A stretch of 64,000 nt of DNA from Aquimarina longa SW024 (lineage in GTDB: Bacteria; Bacteroidota; Bacteroidia; Flavobacteriales; Flavobacteriaceae): positions 5,038-69,037 of the forward strand of contig NZ_KQ474103.1 of assembly GCF_001401755.1 (NCBI RefSeq), in the 5' to 3' direction. The notes beneath the pieces were generated by a model. The model saw only the letters and a list, made by a program, of their open reading frames with translations, had not been told where the DNA came from and ran no database searches. Position 1 is the first letter of the stretch. Every line of letters starts with the position of its first letter. Positions 7,817 to 15,637 of the stretch are shown piece after piece. A program made the translations under genes and the position numbers.

Positions 7817-9640
7817 TTAGGTGATATCTATTTTGTTACTTGCTCCTTTAATCTCCGTTGTTCTGCCCGATACGGTGGTGGTCTGTCCTATCATATCGGC
7901 ATTGGATAGGGCTTGGCTACGGATATTTTGCCCCTCTATAATGGTGTCCGATTGTGCGTGTAGGTTCATATTAGCATCGCTATTAATGTTTGTATTACCC
8001 TGCGAGTGTAGCGATAGTGTACCTGTGCTATTGGTAGTGATATTGCCCTGTGTGGTGATACTGGTGTCTTGCTGGGATATGATTTGTATATTCTCTATGG
8101 CTTGTAGTAGTATATTCTTAGCTTCTAGGGTTAGTGTCTCTGGGGCACTGATCTTAATATTACCATTGGGTTCTAAGGTAATAGTACTACCACTCTGGTT
8201 CTGTACAGTGATACTACCAGTTTCATCATCAGAAATTATAGTATTACCACTCTTGGTTTGTATCGCTTTGATCGTATTATCTGGGGTATAGAATTCGCTT
8301 TTGGCGGTTTTATTATATGCCGATCCTATAACCAATGGACGTTCTGGATTATCGCCTAAAAAATTACAAAATACCTCGTCTCCGATCTCCGCTACCATAT
8401 AACTGCCATGTGCTGCTCCTGCATGGGTATTGGTACAGCGTACCCAATCGGTAGTGGTATGGGCTTGTTGCTGCCACGGGAATTGTAGTTTTACTCGGTT
8501 TAATCCCTCTGTATCTCTATTATCGATTACTATAGCAGACATGGCTTCTATCTTAGGTACGGCATTAATATTACTATATGGGGGGTGTTCTACTCCTGTT
8601 ACAATTCCCTCAATCTCATTATGGTAATAGCCAGTGTTATTAAAATGGTGGGTTACTTTAGTCAGCTCATAAGTACCATAGGGATGCTCTGAGGTAGCAC
8701 TATTACTATAGTGATGCCCTGTTACCTGTAGGTGGTCGCAGGGTTTTAGCCCCAGTATCGTAGTCCTACCGATAGCAGTAATCATACGGGCTTTTTGGCT
8801 CTCTGCATGTACTTTGGTTAGGTAATCTAGGTGTTGCTGTGCAAAATAATCATCCTGTAGGTGTGTATAATAATACGTACTTGGTTTACTAAATGCTGCT
8901 TCGGATCTATTGGCGGTAGGTGCTAATAGATCTGGGGTACTACTATTGGATTGTATGGTAGTAGCAGTATGGGGCTGCTGTGTGATATGATCGTGGTAGT
9001 GTAGTGTGGCTAGCTGCTGCTCTAGATCGTCATTGATAGTAAACTCTTTGATATCTTGCCCGAATGTGCCAGACCATTCTACTACCTTAGTGGGATTTCT
9101 ACCAATATTTAATTGCTCGCCATCATAGTAGGTAAATATGCCATATCGCTTGCTCATACGGGTAATAAAATCCCAGTCGGACTCATTATATTGTACGGTA
9201 TAGCCTAGTTGTTTATCGGTTTCTGAGCCGTAGTAAGTGGGTAGTGTGGAGTACTCCCGTAGGATATGATTGCTAATGTTTCTAAAGGTAGTACCTGTAT
9301 CGAAGCTCTGGCACTGTGTTGATTTTTGTAATCCTATGGTGGGGCTGGCTCCTCTAAAGAGCATCCCTCCATGATTGCCATCATCGTTCTTAGTATGCTG
9401 TACACTAAGAATAATCCCTGTAAATTGTAATGCGCCATCTGCTGAGAAGATAGAAATCTCCTGATTCTGGTATTTCTCATGATCTTGGAAGGGTACAGAT
9501 TGTAAGTCCTTATCCAAAAATGAAGAAAACGATATGCTAAACAAGTGGTGCTTACCTATCTGCTGTATAATTGTTCCATTAAAAGCGGTGTACCCCAATA
9601 GCGGTGTACCACCGATGTAAACATTAATTTCTTGTATCAT
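7817..9640 (-). CDS. vgrG: T6SS spike protein VgrG (module 1)
   Basis: 607 aa. The N-terminal gp27-like part (about 1-330) includes 'YNESDWDFITRMSKRYGIF' and 'EQLNIG'. The OB-fold/gp5 part begins at 'DNRDTEGLNRVKLQFPW' (about 370) and continues to 'GDEVFCNFLGDNPERPLVIG'. The C-terminal 150 residues are a repetitive Thr/Asn/Ile-rich beta-helix needle ('TLEAKNILLQAIENIQI', 'TISTLSLHSQGNTNINSD'-like repeats) ending 'IKGASNKIDIT'. VgrG trimers form the puncturing spike of the T6SS. No signal peptide. It is the first gene of the four- to five-gene minus-strand unit. The DNA here is visibly richer in G+C than its flanks. Confidence 0.9.
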   Translation of the reverse strand: MIQEINVYIGGTPLLGYTAFNGTIIQQIGKHHLFSISFSSFLDKDLQSVPFQDHEKYQNQEISIFSADGALQFTGIILSVQHTKNDDGNHGGMLFRGASPTIGLQKSTQCQSFDTGTTFRNISNHILREYSTLPTYYGSETDKQLGYTVQYNESDWDFITRMSKRYGIFTYYDGEQLNIGRNPTKVVEWSGTFGQDIKEFTINDDLEQQLATLHYHDHITQQPHTATTIQSNSSTPDLLAPTANRSEAAFSKPSTYYYTHLQDDYFAQQHLDYLTKVHAESQKARMITAIGRTTILGLKPCDHLQVTGHHYSNSATSEHPYGTYELTKVTHHFNNTGYYHNEIEGIVTGVEHPPYSNINAVPKIEAMSAIVIDNRDTEGLNRVKLQFPWQQQAHTTTDWVRCTNTHAGAAHGSYMVAEIGDEVFCNFLGDNPERPLVIGSAYNKTAKSEFYTPDNTIKAIQTKSGNTIISDDETGSITVQNQSGSTITLEPNGNIKISAPETLTLEAKNILLQAIENIQIISQQDTSITTQGNITTNSTGTLSLHSQGNTNINSDANMNLHAQSDTIIEGQNIRSQALSNADMIGQTTTVSGRTTEIKGASNKIDIT

Positions 9641-9860
9641 CCTTTATGTTTTTTTTAGTTACTGACTTACGATTATGTTTAGGTTTTAGTCAACTAAATC
9701 CGTAAAGGTTTGGGGGGATCATTAGTAACAAATATACCCTATACCTATGGAGTAGTTGCTGCGTAAAAACCGTAGCATTAGTACTGCTTTTTTATGGTTG
9801 TTGGTTCGTAGTTTTTTAAAATACTGTTACCCAAATGTACTCTTATATATAAGGGTATAC

Positions 9861-9895
9861 AAGGGGTTGATCAGGGGAAGAAACCCCTTTTTTTA
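9861..9895 (+). terminator. Hairpin plus T-run
   Basis: AAGGGGTT (9861-9868) pairs with AACCCCTT (9882-9889) and is followed by a T-run. It reads as a plus-strand intrinsic terminator, but no clear plus-strand gene precedes it, so it may end a small untranslated transcript running opposite to vgrG. Confidence 0.5.
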
Positions 9896-9950
9896 TTACG
9901 ATTATTCCTACACCTGTCTTTTGATCATTTTTAACCTGAGTCTGACATAA

Positions 9951-10006
9951 CAAAATTTACGTCAGTCAGAGTGATTTTCGATAGAAAATAGTATCGAAGA
10001 CAAGTG
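9951..10006. repeat. Palindromic intergenic element
   Basis: The stretch reads ACGTCAGTCAGAGTGATTTT, then CGATAGAAAATAGTATCGAAGAC. It contains an inverted ATTTTC...GAAAAT core and resembles the 'CGTCAG(T)TCGAGTG...TATCGA' repeats I associate with marine Flavobacteriaceae genomes. The match is from memory, so the assignment is tentative. Confidence 0.4.
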
Positions 10007-10048
10007 AATTTTTCATCAAAATCAAGCCCTTACATCCAATTCATGTTT

Positions 10049-10222
10049 TTAAGTGTCTTTATGCTCATGATACCTAGCATAGATCCATGCATATATTTTT
10101 ATGTAACGGGGGTCATCCTCTAGTAGTTTATTTTCAAAATCTGATGTATTGATATTTAGTAGTTCTAGTATACCGAATACGATTTCTTTTGGTACTTCTT
10201 CTAAGTTGTCTTCTACTAGCAT
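10049..10222 (-). CDS. Small hypothetical protein, 57 aa
   Basis: An ATG at 10222 opens a clean 57-codon frame: MLVEDNLEEVPKEIVFGILE..., then '...DDPRYIKIYAWIYARYHEHK' and stop. The composition is that of a real small soluble helical protein: acidic N-terminus, amphipathic helices, aromatic C-terminus and codon use like its neighbours. No family recognised. It lies upstream of vgrG on the same strand, separated from it by 400 bp, next to a 22-aa ORF and two structured repeats. Confidence 0.55.
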   Translation of the reverse strand: MLVEDNLEEVPKEIVFGILELLNINTSDFENKLLEDDPRYIKIYAWIYARYHEHKDT

Positions 10223-10266
10223 TATTGTTTTTTTATATGTTATTATTGATCTAAAAAAAAGGATAC

Positions 10267-10326
10267 AAGAGTACTATTGTACACATTGGGCTACAGTGGG
10301 GTAATGGTGTACAAAAATTACTCTTG
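10267..10326. other. Structured inverted repeat 1 (possible RNA)
   Basis: AAGAGTA (10267-10273) pairs with TACTCTT (10320-10326), and inside it GTACAC (10279-10284) pairs with GTGTAC (10307-10312). The result is a two-step stem around a G-rich loop. It sits between two small minus-strand ORFs. It may be a leader or regulatory RNA; no known riboswitch motif recognised. Confidence 0.35.
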
Positions 10327-10366
10327 TTCTCCTCATTGGGGGACTACTTTATTTTTTAAAAAATAC

Positions 10367-10443
10367 AGGGGCAATTGATTGGTATATAGTATACATTATA
10401 TGTCCCCAAGCTATAACCTATTATTATATAGTATTGCCCCTGA
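10367..10443. other. Structured inverted repeat 2 (possible RNA)
   Basis: CAGGGGCAAT (10367-10376) is matched by ATTGCCCCTG (10434-10443), a perfect 10-bp stem. The 57-nt interior contains two further TATATAGTAT copies. There is no T-run on either side, so a terminator role is unlikely. It lies 16 bp from the end of the 22-aa ORF. Confidence 0.4.
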
Positions 10444-10459
10444 CCCTATATTTTATTAA

Positions 10460-10528
10460 TTACTTTTTTTTAGTTATTAGACAGCCTATTCCAAAGCCTA
10501 TTAGAAATAATACTATATGGTCTATCAT
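10460..10528 (-). CDS. Possible 22-aa membrane peptide
   Basis: ATG at 10528 encodes MIDHIVLFLIGFGIGCLITK plus KK and a stop: one Gly-rich hydrophobic helix with a lysine tail. Such peptides resemble small membrane toxins or regulators, but 22 codons can arise by chance in AT-rich DNA. Its position next to two strong inverted repeats is the only support beyond the open frame. Confidence 0.3.
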   Translation of the reverse strand: MIDHIVLFLIGFGIGCLITKKK

Positions 10529-10713
10529 TTATTTATGTTTTTTGTTTAGAGCGAGGTAGTTAGTTAACAAAGACATCTGGTACGTAGCATTGGGGTATAC
10601 TGATAGAAAAAAGGAAGATTGTCAAAATAGAAAATAAACTCTATGTATACCTTTTTACTATAACACATCATGTATTATATTGCTATCGTACCGACATCTT
10701 TGCACAAACTAAC

Positions 10714-11010
10714 TCAACTTACTCTCACTCTACTATTTTTAAGGATCACCTCTTTTATCGATAATGGTTTATTCTGTCTAATATGATTTATATCTAAAGG
10801 AGACTTGCGTATAAGATCTGCAACCTCACAAGAATTTTTCCCTTTTTTATAAAACTCTTTTATCCATTTGCGTAACAATAGAGCATAACCTCTATAAGTT
10901 TTTACGCAAAAGCTAAATTGCGAGTGTTTGATCTCTAACTGAGCAAATACGCGTTCTTCAAAAAGGCGTACTTTTCTTTCTTTTTCGTGGGTGGTCGTAC
11001 TTGGTTCCAT
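10714..11010 (-). CDS. Hypothetical protein, 98 aa
   Basis: MEPSTTTHEKERKVRLFEER... is basic and helical. A central 'TYRGYALLLRKWIKEFYKKG' and then 'SCEVADLIRKSPLDINHIRQ' could form a small helix-turn-helix or nucleic-acid-binding fold. No family recognised. Same strand as, and 116 bp downstream of, the 65-aa HTH-like gene, so they may be one transcript. Confidence 0.5.
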   Translation of the reverse strand: MEPSTTTHEKERKVRLFEERVFAQLEIKHSQFSFCVKTYRGYALLLRKWIKEFYKKGKNSCEVADLIRKSPLDINHIRQNKPLSIKEVILKNSRVRVS

Positions 11011-11126
11011 ATCTATATTATTTTGGGATAATTAAGTTATTTAACTGTGTTTCTAAGGTGTATAAAGTTTCTTTATTATTGGTAATCTTCCTTTTTTAAT
11101 TAGCAATAGTATCAGTATCATTGTCT

Positions 11127-11324
11127 TTAAAAATTTGACATTTTCTTTAAATACTTGAATAGTAATAATAAACGTTCGTCATTTAAAGTCCGACCTCCCT
11201 TAACAAACTTTTGAATTGAACTAGAAGGAAACCCCAAATGCCTTTCTAAAGCTCTAAGCCTTATAAATTTCTTGTATTTTGTGAGCCAGTTTTTTACCCG
11301 TACTCTTATATGATCATTATCCAT
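11127..11324 (-). CDS. Small helix-turn-helix DNA-binding protein, 65 aa
   Basis: Residues about 22-60 ('IRLRALERHLGFPSSSIQKF', then 'VKGGRTLNDERLLLLFKYLK') have the two-helix spacing and the 'G.p..tIqKf..G.R' wording of small Bacteroidetes HTH proteins that bind DNA as repressors. There is no effector domain. It is divergently oriented from the XRE-type gene at 11595, a usual arrangement for phage- or element-borne regulator pairs. Targets unknown. Confidence 0.6.
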   Translation of the reverse strand: MDNDHIRVRVKNWLTKYKKFIRLRALERHLGFPSSSIQKFVKGGRTLNDERLLLLFKYLKKMSNF

Positions 11325-11479
11325 TTTTAAAATCTTTCAAATTTTTAAAGTGTTAAAAAAAGTTAGAATGTTAGGGGCATATTCCTCTTTTATAAATTAT
11401 AATTCTTACTTATGCTTTGTATAAAATTTTCTTCGCTAATTATAATTTTCAACTTTAGCTAGTAATGTTTTATTTTAAG

Positions 11480-11514
11480 TTTGGTCTGCTTTGCTGTTAA
11501 ATTCTATATATTTG
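11480..11514 (+). promoter_or_regulatory. Possible Bacteroidetes-type promoter for the XRE gene
   Basis: TATATTTG (11507-11514) matches the TAnnTTTG -7 box, with a TTTG at 11480-11483 about 23 nt upstream as a -33 element. It lies 80 nt before the ATG of the XRE-family gene. The spacing is at the upper end of the accepted range. Confidence 0.35.
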
Positions 11515-11594
11515 TATAGCACACTATAAATATAAGGAATTTAAAGGAAAAACAGATAAAAATTCTTCAAAATTCAATTATTTTCGGTTTTTTT

Positions 11595-12035
11595 ATGAAT
11601 ACACAAAGAGAAAGAATAGAATTTGTCAGAAAAAAGCGAGGATTAAGTTATCCAAAAATGGCAAAACTCATAGGGGCTGTTAAGGGAGATGCTTTAAGAA
11701 AAGCTATCAAAGCTGATTCTGTTAAGGAATACTATATAACACTAATTTCTAATAAACTAAATGTAAATGAAGACTGGATTTTAACAGGCAATGGTGAATG
11801 GGAAAATGTAGATGGAAGTAGTGTTGATCTTAATGAGAGAATGTATTTGGAGAAAAACGGAGTAAAAATATATCTAAAGGAAATAACTCAATATTTAGAT
11901 AAAAACGAGAAAGAGTTAAAAGAAAAAGAAGAGCATTATCGACTTTGGTGGGCAGATAAAATAAATAGTGGTATGTTTAATTTTTTTAAAGAACACGGAA
12001 TAGAAGTAAAGGTTAATAGTAAAAAGGAAGATTAA
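11595..12035 (+). CDS. XRE-family transcriptional regulator, phage-repressor-like
   Basis: 146 aa. Residues 1-65 are a helix-turn-helix ('RIEFVRKKRGLSYPKMAKLI', then recognition helix 'KGDALRKAIKADSVKEYYIT') ending in 'NEDWILTGNGEWE', a phrase typical of flavobacterial CI-like regulators. The C-terminal 70 residues are a charged coiled coil ('YLDKNEKELKEKEEHY'), with no LexA-type peptidase domain. It probably represses itself and the divergent small genes. Its 3' end overlaps the convergent gene 12013-12222 by 23 nt. Confidence 0.7.
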   Translation: MNTQRERIEFVRKKRGLSYPKMAKLIGAVKGDALRKAIKADSVKEYYITLISNKLNVNEDWILTGNGEWENVDGSSVDLNERMYLEKNGVKIYLKEITQYLDKNEKELKEKEEHYRLWWADKINSGMFNFFKEHGIEVKVNSKKED

Positions 12036-12222
12036 CTATTACATTAGGGTTTTCCTGTTTAAAAATATGTGCTAGCTCCTGTAAACGAGTATTGTCTCTC
12101 TTAACTTTTTTACTTAGGTATTTTTCATAATCTTGATTACTCTTTTGTAAAGATTCTTTGGTTAATAAATCCAGTTCTTCTAAATTTTGTGCATTTGATT
12201 GAATTTTGTTTTTGCTCGCCAT
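12013..12222 (-). CDS. Hypothetical protein, 69 aa
   Basis: MASKNKIQSNAQNLEELDLL..., soluble, charged and helical throughout, ending 'PNVIVNLPFYY'. No family recognised. It follows the membrane-protein gene by 14 nt on the same strand and is likely the last gene of the 13.2-12.0 kb transcript. Its end overlaps the convergent XRE gene. Confidence 0.5.
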   Translation of the reverse strand: MASKNKIQSNAQNLEELDLLTKESLQKSNQDYEKYLSKKVKRDNTRLQELAHIFKQENPNVIVNLPFYY

Positions 12223-12236
12223 AACTTTAAAAACAA

Positions 12237-13085
12237 TTATTTTTTAATAATTTCAGAGACAGTATCAAATTCTTTATGATAATCTCGTATGTATTCTTCT
12301 TTTTGTTCTTCGCTTATAAATTTCTCATTAACCTCAATAATTATAAAATCAAATAATCGTTTTGAAACGTTGCTTAATTTTTCGAAGCCAATATTAGGTG
12401 GTGAAAAAAAGAATTTCTTGGCTAAAAACCAAGTTATTAATCTATATGAAATATAAGCAGCAGTTAATAAGGCGACCATCCAAACTGATCTATCCAAATT
12501 CATTTTTGGAGAAATTGCCCAAATTATATATACAAGTGAGGTAATGAAAGAAACTTGAGAAATCAATTTTACCAATTCTGCTACTGAGCTGTATTTTACT
12601 CTTTTAAGAAATACGCTTATTATATACAGGAGAATAGAAATACAAAATAAAAAGATGGGAAGACCTATAGCACTAAGAAAAAAGTTTAAATGATTAAAAC
12701 CCCTCACTTTATGTTCAGCTTTTACTTCATCTAATACCGCTTTTGCATAGTTTGAATTTTCAGCTCTTATAGAATACTCTTGCCTTAAATCTGCAACTTT
12801 GGTTTTAAAATCTTCTGATCCAATACTACCGCTTAAATGGTTATCGATTAATAAAAATATTTCATCTCGGGTCTTGTCTCGATCATTTCTAAGTGCAATA
12901 TTACTACTTCTTGCTTCAGCAATTTTTGGAGGTTTAGGATTTGTCAATAATTGAGAAAAAGCTGCAATGATAGAAATCATTACAGCCGTTATCACAATTG
13001 TTTTTCTAATTGTAGTCTTCGTCCTCGTTTTCTCCTGAGTTTCCAATCGATGCTTGATCACCTTTGTCACTATATTTTTCTTCAA
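12237..13085 (-). CDS. Hypothetical four-helix membrane protein, 282 aa
   Basis: A basic N-terminus (rich in K/R/T) precedes a membrane helix at about residues 28-46. A soluble stretch of about 80 residues follows ('ARSSNIALRNDRDKTRDEIF'), then three more hydrophobic segments at about 130-157, 170-190 and 195-222, and a charged C-terminal helix. Function unknown. Its start at 13085 lies 80 nt inside the preceding lipoprotein gene in another frame. A later ATG (residue 37) would cut into the first helix, so I keep the long form. The overlap implies translational coupling. Confidence 0.6.
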   Translation of the reverse strand: MKKNIVTKVIKHRLETQEKTRTKTTIRKTIVITAVMISIIAAFSQLLTNPKPPKIAEARSSNIALRNDRDKTRDEIFLLIDNHLSGSIGSEDFKTKVADLRQEYSIRAENSNYAKAVLDEVKAEHKVRGFNHLNFFLSAIGLPIFLFCISILLYIISVFLKRVKYSSVAELVKLISQVSFITSLVYIIWAISPKMNLDRSVWMVALLTAAYISYRLITWFLAKKFFFSPPNIGFEKLSNVSKRLFDFIIIEVNEKFISEEQKEEYIRDYHKEFDTVSEIIKK

Positions 13086-13200
13086 TTAATACTCCTTGTT
13101 CATCTTCAATTTCTGTAAGAGAACAAGCGTTAAAAAGTAACGTGGTTAAAAATAGAAAAGAAAATGTAGAAATTGCGGGAATTGTTTTTTTTAAGCTCAT
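13006..13200 (-). CDS. Small lipoprotein, 64 aa
   Basis: MSLKKTIPAISTFSFLFLTT leads into the lipobox 'LLFNAC', so processing and lipid attachment at Cys26 are expected. The mature 39 residues are very acidic ('EIEDEQGVLIEEKYSDKGDQ' and 'ENEDEDYN') and probably unstructured. It shares 80 nt with the next gene in another frame, where the acidic tail of this protein overlaps the basic N-terminus of the membrane protein. Function unknown. Confidence 0.6.
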   Translation of the reverse strand: MSLKKTIPAISTFSFLFLTTLLFNACSLTEIEDEQGVLIEEKYSDKGDQASIGNSGENEDEDYN

Positions 13201-13550
13201 CTTACTAATTTTAAAGTTAAATTTATTTATTTTAAATTTATGTAATTAATTGATATTCAATTAAAATAAACGATATATTCTTGTTTTTTTATTATTAAAA
13301 AAATGAATTTTTATGCTGCATTTGCATCTTTTTTTTGAGGTTTTATGTGCCTTTTTTAGTTTTTTTTAACAAAAAAATTACCCAAAAAAGATAAAATGCT
13401 ACTGCAAGGTATGCAAAATTGCACATTTTTAGACTTATTTAATTGATTATCAATTGATTTAAAACCTTATTTGTGATATGCTAAACCCGTAACTTTGTAG
13501 TTCAAAATATGTTTTATTATAGCATCCAATAATTCGGTTTTCCGTAATAA
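13201..13550. other. AT-rich gene-free stretch
   Basis: Very AT-rich with long T-runs; only short fragments are open in any frame. It includes the probable promoter side of the lipoprotein gene and the unknown left end of the IS5-type element. No clear terminal inverted repeat was found. Confidence 0.4.
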
Positions 13551-14594
13551 TCCATAAAATATATTTATGGCTTTAATGGCAAGATTAAAAGTTATGCAAT
13601 TTTAGATGGTAGTATCTGCAATTTACGTTCAAGAAAGATCAAGCGCACCTTTTTTACTCAGATAAATAGTCTATTAGATTGGACTGCTATCTCTGCTAGT
13701 ATTTCTGCACATTACAGCAAATGTAAAAGTGCTACAGGCAAACCTAGTTACAGTGGTTTGCTATTGTTTAAGATGTGTCTACTTCAGACTTGGTATGGTC
13801 TGAGCGATTATGAAGTAGAGGATCGTGTTAATGATAGTATTTCCTTTAGTTATTTCTGTGGATTGAATATTGATCAAATAGCTCCAGATCATAGTACTTT
13901 AAGTAGGTTTAGGGCAGCTATGACTAACGCCAATGCTTACCAACCACTTTTCAAAGAGATTAATACTCAGTTGGAATCTCATGGTATTATAGTTAAAACA
14001 GGAGCCATTGTAGACGCTAGTGTAATAGATACTCCCTTAAAGCCTAAAGGCAAAACCAATCATAAAGTTACTGAGGATAGAGAAGATCTTGAAGAAATAG
14101 AAGTAGATAAAGAATATGCCGATAGTGTGGATAAAGAAGCTTCTTGGTTAAAAAAGCAAGGCAAATAGCGTTATGGTTACAAAAAGCATCATGTGACCGA
14201 TAATGAAGGCTTGGTTTTAGGAATCTTAACTACAAAAGCCAGTGTCAATGAGGTTGGTAATTTAGAAGAGGTATTGGATACAGCAGATTTACCACAAGAT
14301 ATTCCGCTAAAAGCAGATAAAGGGTATCAATCAAAGAAAAATGCAGCACTGCTTAAAGAACGTAAACTAAAAAACCATATTCTCAAAAAGGCATATAAGA
14401 ATAAACCCTTGACCCATTGGGAAAAGAAATTCAATAAACTGATAGGAAAAACAAGGTTTAAAGTAGAGCGTACTTTTGGAGGTATTAAAAGATGGTTCTC
14501 TGGAGGTGTAGCACGTTACAAAGGCATTCAAAAATGCATACTCAAAATCTTATGGAGGCTATGTGCTATAATTTGTATCGAAGTCCAGGGATAA
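13551..14594 (+). pseudogene. Inactivated IS5-family transposase
   Basis: A single frame runs from just after a TAA at 13548-13550 to the TAA ending at 14594, broken by an in-frame TAG at 14166-14168. It carries 'MCLLQTWYGLSDYEVEDRVN', 'DHSTLSRFR' and the DDE blocks 'GAIVDASVID' (Asp), 'ADKGYQSKKN' (Asp) and 'RFKVERTFGGIKRWF' (Glu), diagnostic of IS5-type transposases. No ATG begins the frame upstream of 13758, although the codons there ('LRSRKIKRTFFTQINSLLDW') are clearly transposase. The start is therefore lost or frameshifted and the nonsense codon separates the first Asp from the rest. Not functional as read. Confidence 0.85.
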
Positions 14595-14890
14595 TTGCGT
14601 CTAATTGTGAAAATTAAGAAAAATGAGCATTAGAAATAGGCATATAGCGGCTAAAAATCAATCAAATTTCGATAGTTACTCCTTTTTTTGATCTAAAAAA
14701 TAGTAATCCAAATATCATAATCACTTTTAAGAACCTTTTGCAACGGTCTTATTTTATAGGCGCAAAATAGAGTTCATAATAGTATAAAATTAATGAATTA
14801 TTTAACCTATGTTTAACCTGTAAAAATAAATTAAAAATCAAACTACTGATTAACAGGATATTATGTCTTTTTAATTAGCTATACTCATAG

Positions 14891-15075
14891 GTTTTAAAAA
14901 CCTTGAAGGTCTAAAACGTTAATTTTTATACCTAAATCCTAAAAGAACAAAGTGTAAAACATTGCTCCCAGCACTATATAATACCTATTCCCAGTGATAG
15001 TATAATTACTCCCAGTAGCTAGGAATACTAAAATTGGTACTGGGAAGTGAATCAGACCTTCGAGGTTTTAAAAAC
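14891..15075. repeat. 185-bp element with 22-bp terminal inverted repeats (MITE-like)
   Basis: The left end (14891-14912, GTTTTAAAAACCTTGAAGGT plus CT) is the reverse complement of the right end (15054-15075) with two mismatches in 22. The interior has no gene but has several TCCCAG motifs: three direct copies and one inverted copy (TACTGGGA). Size, lack of coding capacity and paired ends fit a miniature inverted-repeat element. The right end lies 10 bp from the stop of the next minus-strand gene and could double as its terminator. Confidence 0.55.
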
Positions 15076-15084
15076 ATGTACTGA

Positions 15085-15588
15085 TTATTCTCTAATTTCT
15101 ATAAATTGTGTGCTTAGGTATAGTTGTTTCCATTCTCCATCTTTATAATCCCCTACCTTAAAATTATACGTGGAGTCATCAACATACTCCCACATATCGG
15201 TAACTGTAGATTCTCCATATGTGTATTGATAGATAATGTTCTTTCCTTTAGAAAATACTATTCCCTGAGTTAGTCCACCAAAGACATCAAATTCCCAAAA
15301 TTTGATCTGCTTAGATTGCTGATCAAATTGTCTTATTCCATGGTTTCGTACTCCTAATTTGGTTTGTTTTTTATCAATGAATCCTATAGAATTTACGACT
15401 ACAATTGTATTATCTAAGGAGTAGCTAACTTTTATTTCTTGTTTAAACTTGCTTCCATCTCCCCAATTTCCTTCTGCTTTCCATGTTTTATCTATAAGGT
15501 TATCAAATATCGAAAGTGCTGAACTCTGCCCAATAGTAAGTATCGGAATCCAGAATAATACTAGTAGTACTGTGTTTTTCATAATCAT
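15085..15588 (-). CDS. Secreted hypothetical protein, lipocalin/DUF1579-like
   Basis: 167 aa. A signal peptide (residues 1-20, '...FWIPILTIGQS') precedes a beta-rich domain: 'KTWKAEGNWGDGSKFKQEI', 'GIRQFDQQSKQIKFWEFDVF', 'YGESTVTDMWEYVDDSTYNF'. The strand pattern and the 'W.aeg...g..f....' opening resemble small secreted proteins of the DUF1579/lipocalin-like kind that bind hydrophobic molecules. The family call is soft. It is the last gene of a minus-strand run (17174-15085). Confidence 0.55.
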   Translation of the reverse strand: MIMKNTVLLVLFWIPILTIGQSSALSIFDNLIDKTWKAEGNWGDGSKFKQEIKVSYSLDNTIVVVNSIGFIDKKQTKLGVRNHGIRQFDQQSKQIKFWEFDVFGGLTQGIVFSKGKNIIYQYTYGESTVTDMWEYVDDSTYNFKVGDYKDGEWKQLYLSTQFIEIRE

Positions 15589-15637
15589 ATATCATAAGTT
15601 ATCTAAAAAATTAAAAGTATCTGTAGCAACGGTAGTT

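Larger units (their letters stand above)
9641..10042. other. Gene-free upstream region of vgrG module 1
   Basis: I see no convincing protein gene. It holds a plus-strand hairpin with a T-run (9861-9895) and a palindromic intergenic element (9951-10006). The promoter of the module should lie close to 9641-9760, but no clear TAnnTTTG box stands out. Confidence 0.4.

Noticed and set aside
7486..8291. Plus-strand ORFs of 112 and 156 aa opposite PAAR 1 and vgrG 1
   Set aside because: Pure hydrophobic shadows of well-supported minus-strand genes; no start context or family.
3023..9640. Prophage tail locus
   Set aside because: VgrG and PAAR resemble phage spike parts, but effector and immunity genes follow and no tape-measure, sheath or head genes are present.
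9756..9950. 64-aa plus-strand ORF
   Set aside because: Runs through a terminator-like hairpin and has no protein-like pattern; treated as chance.
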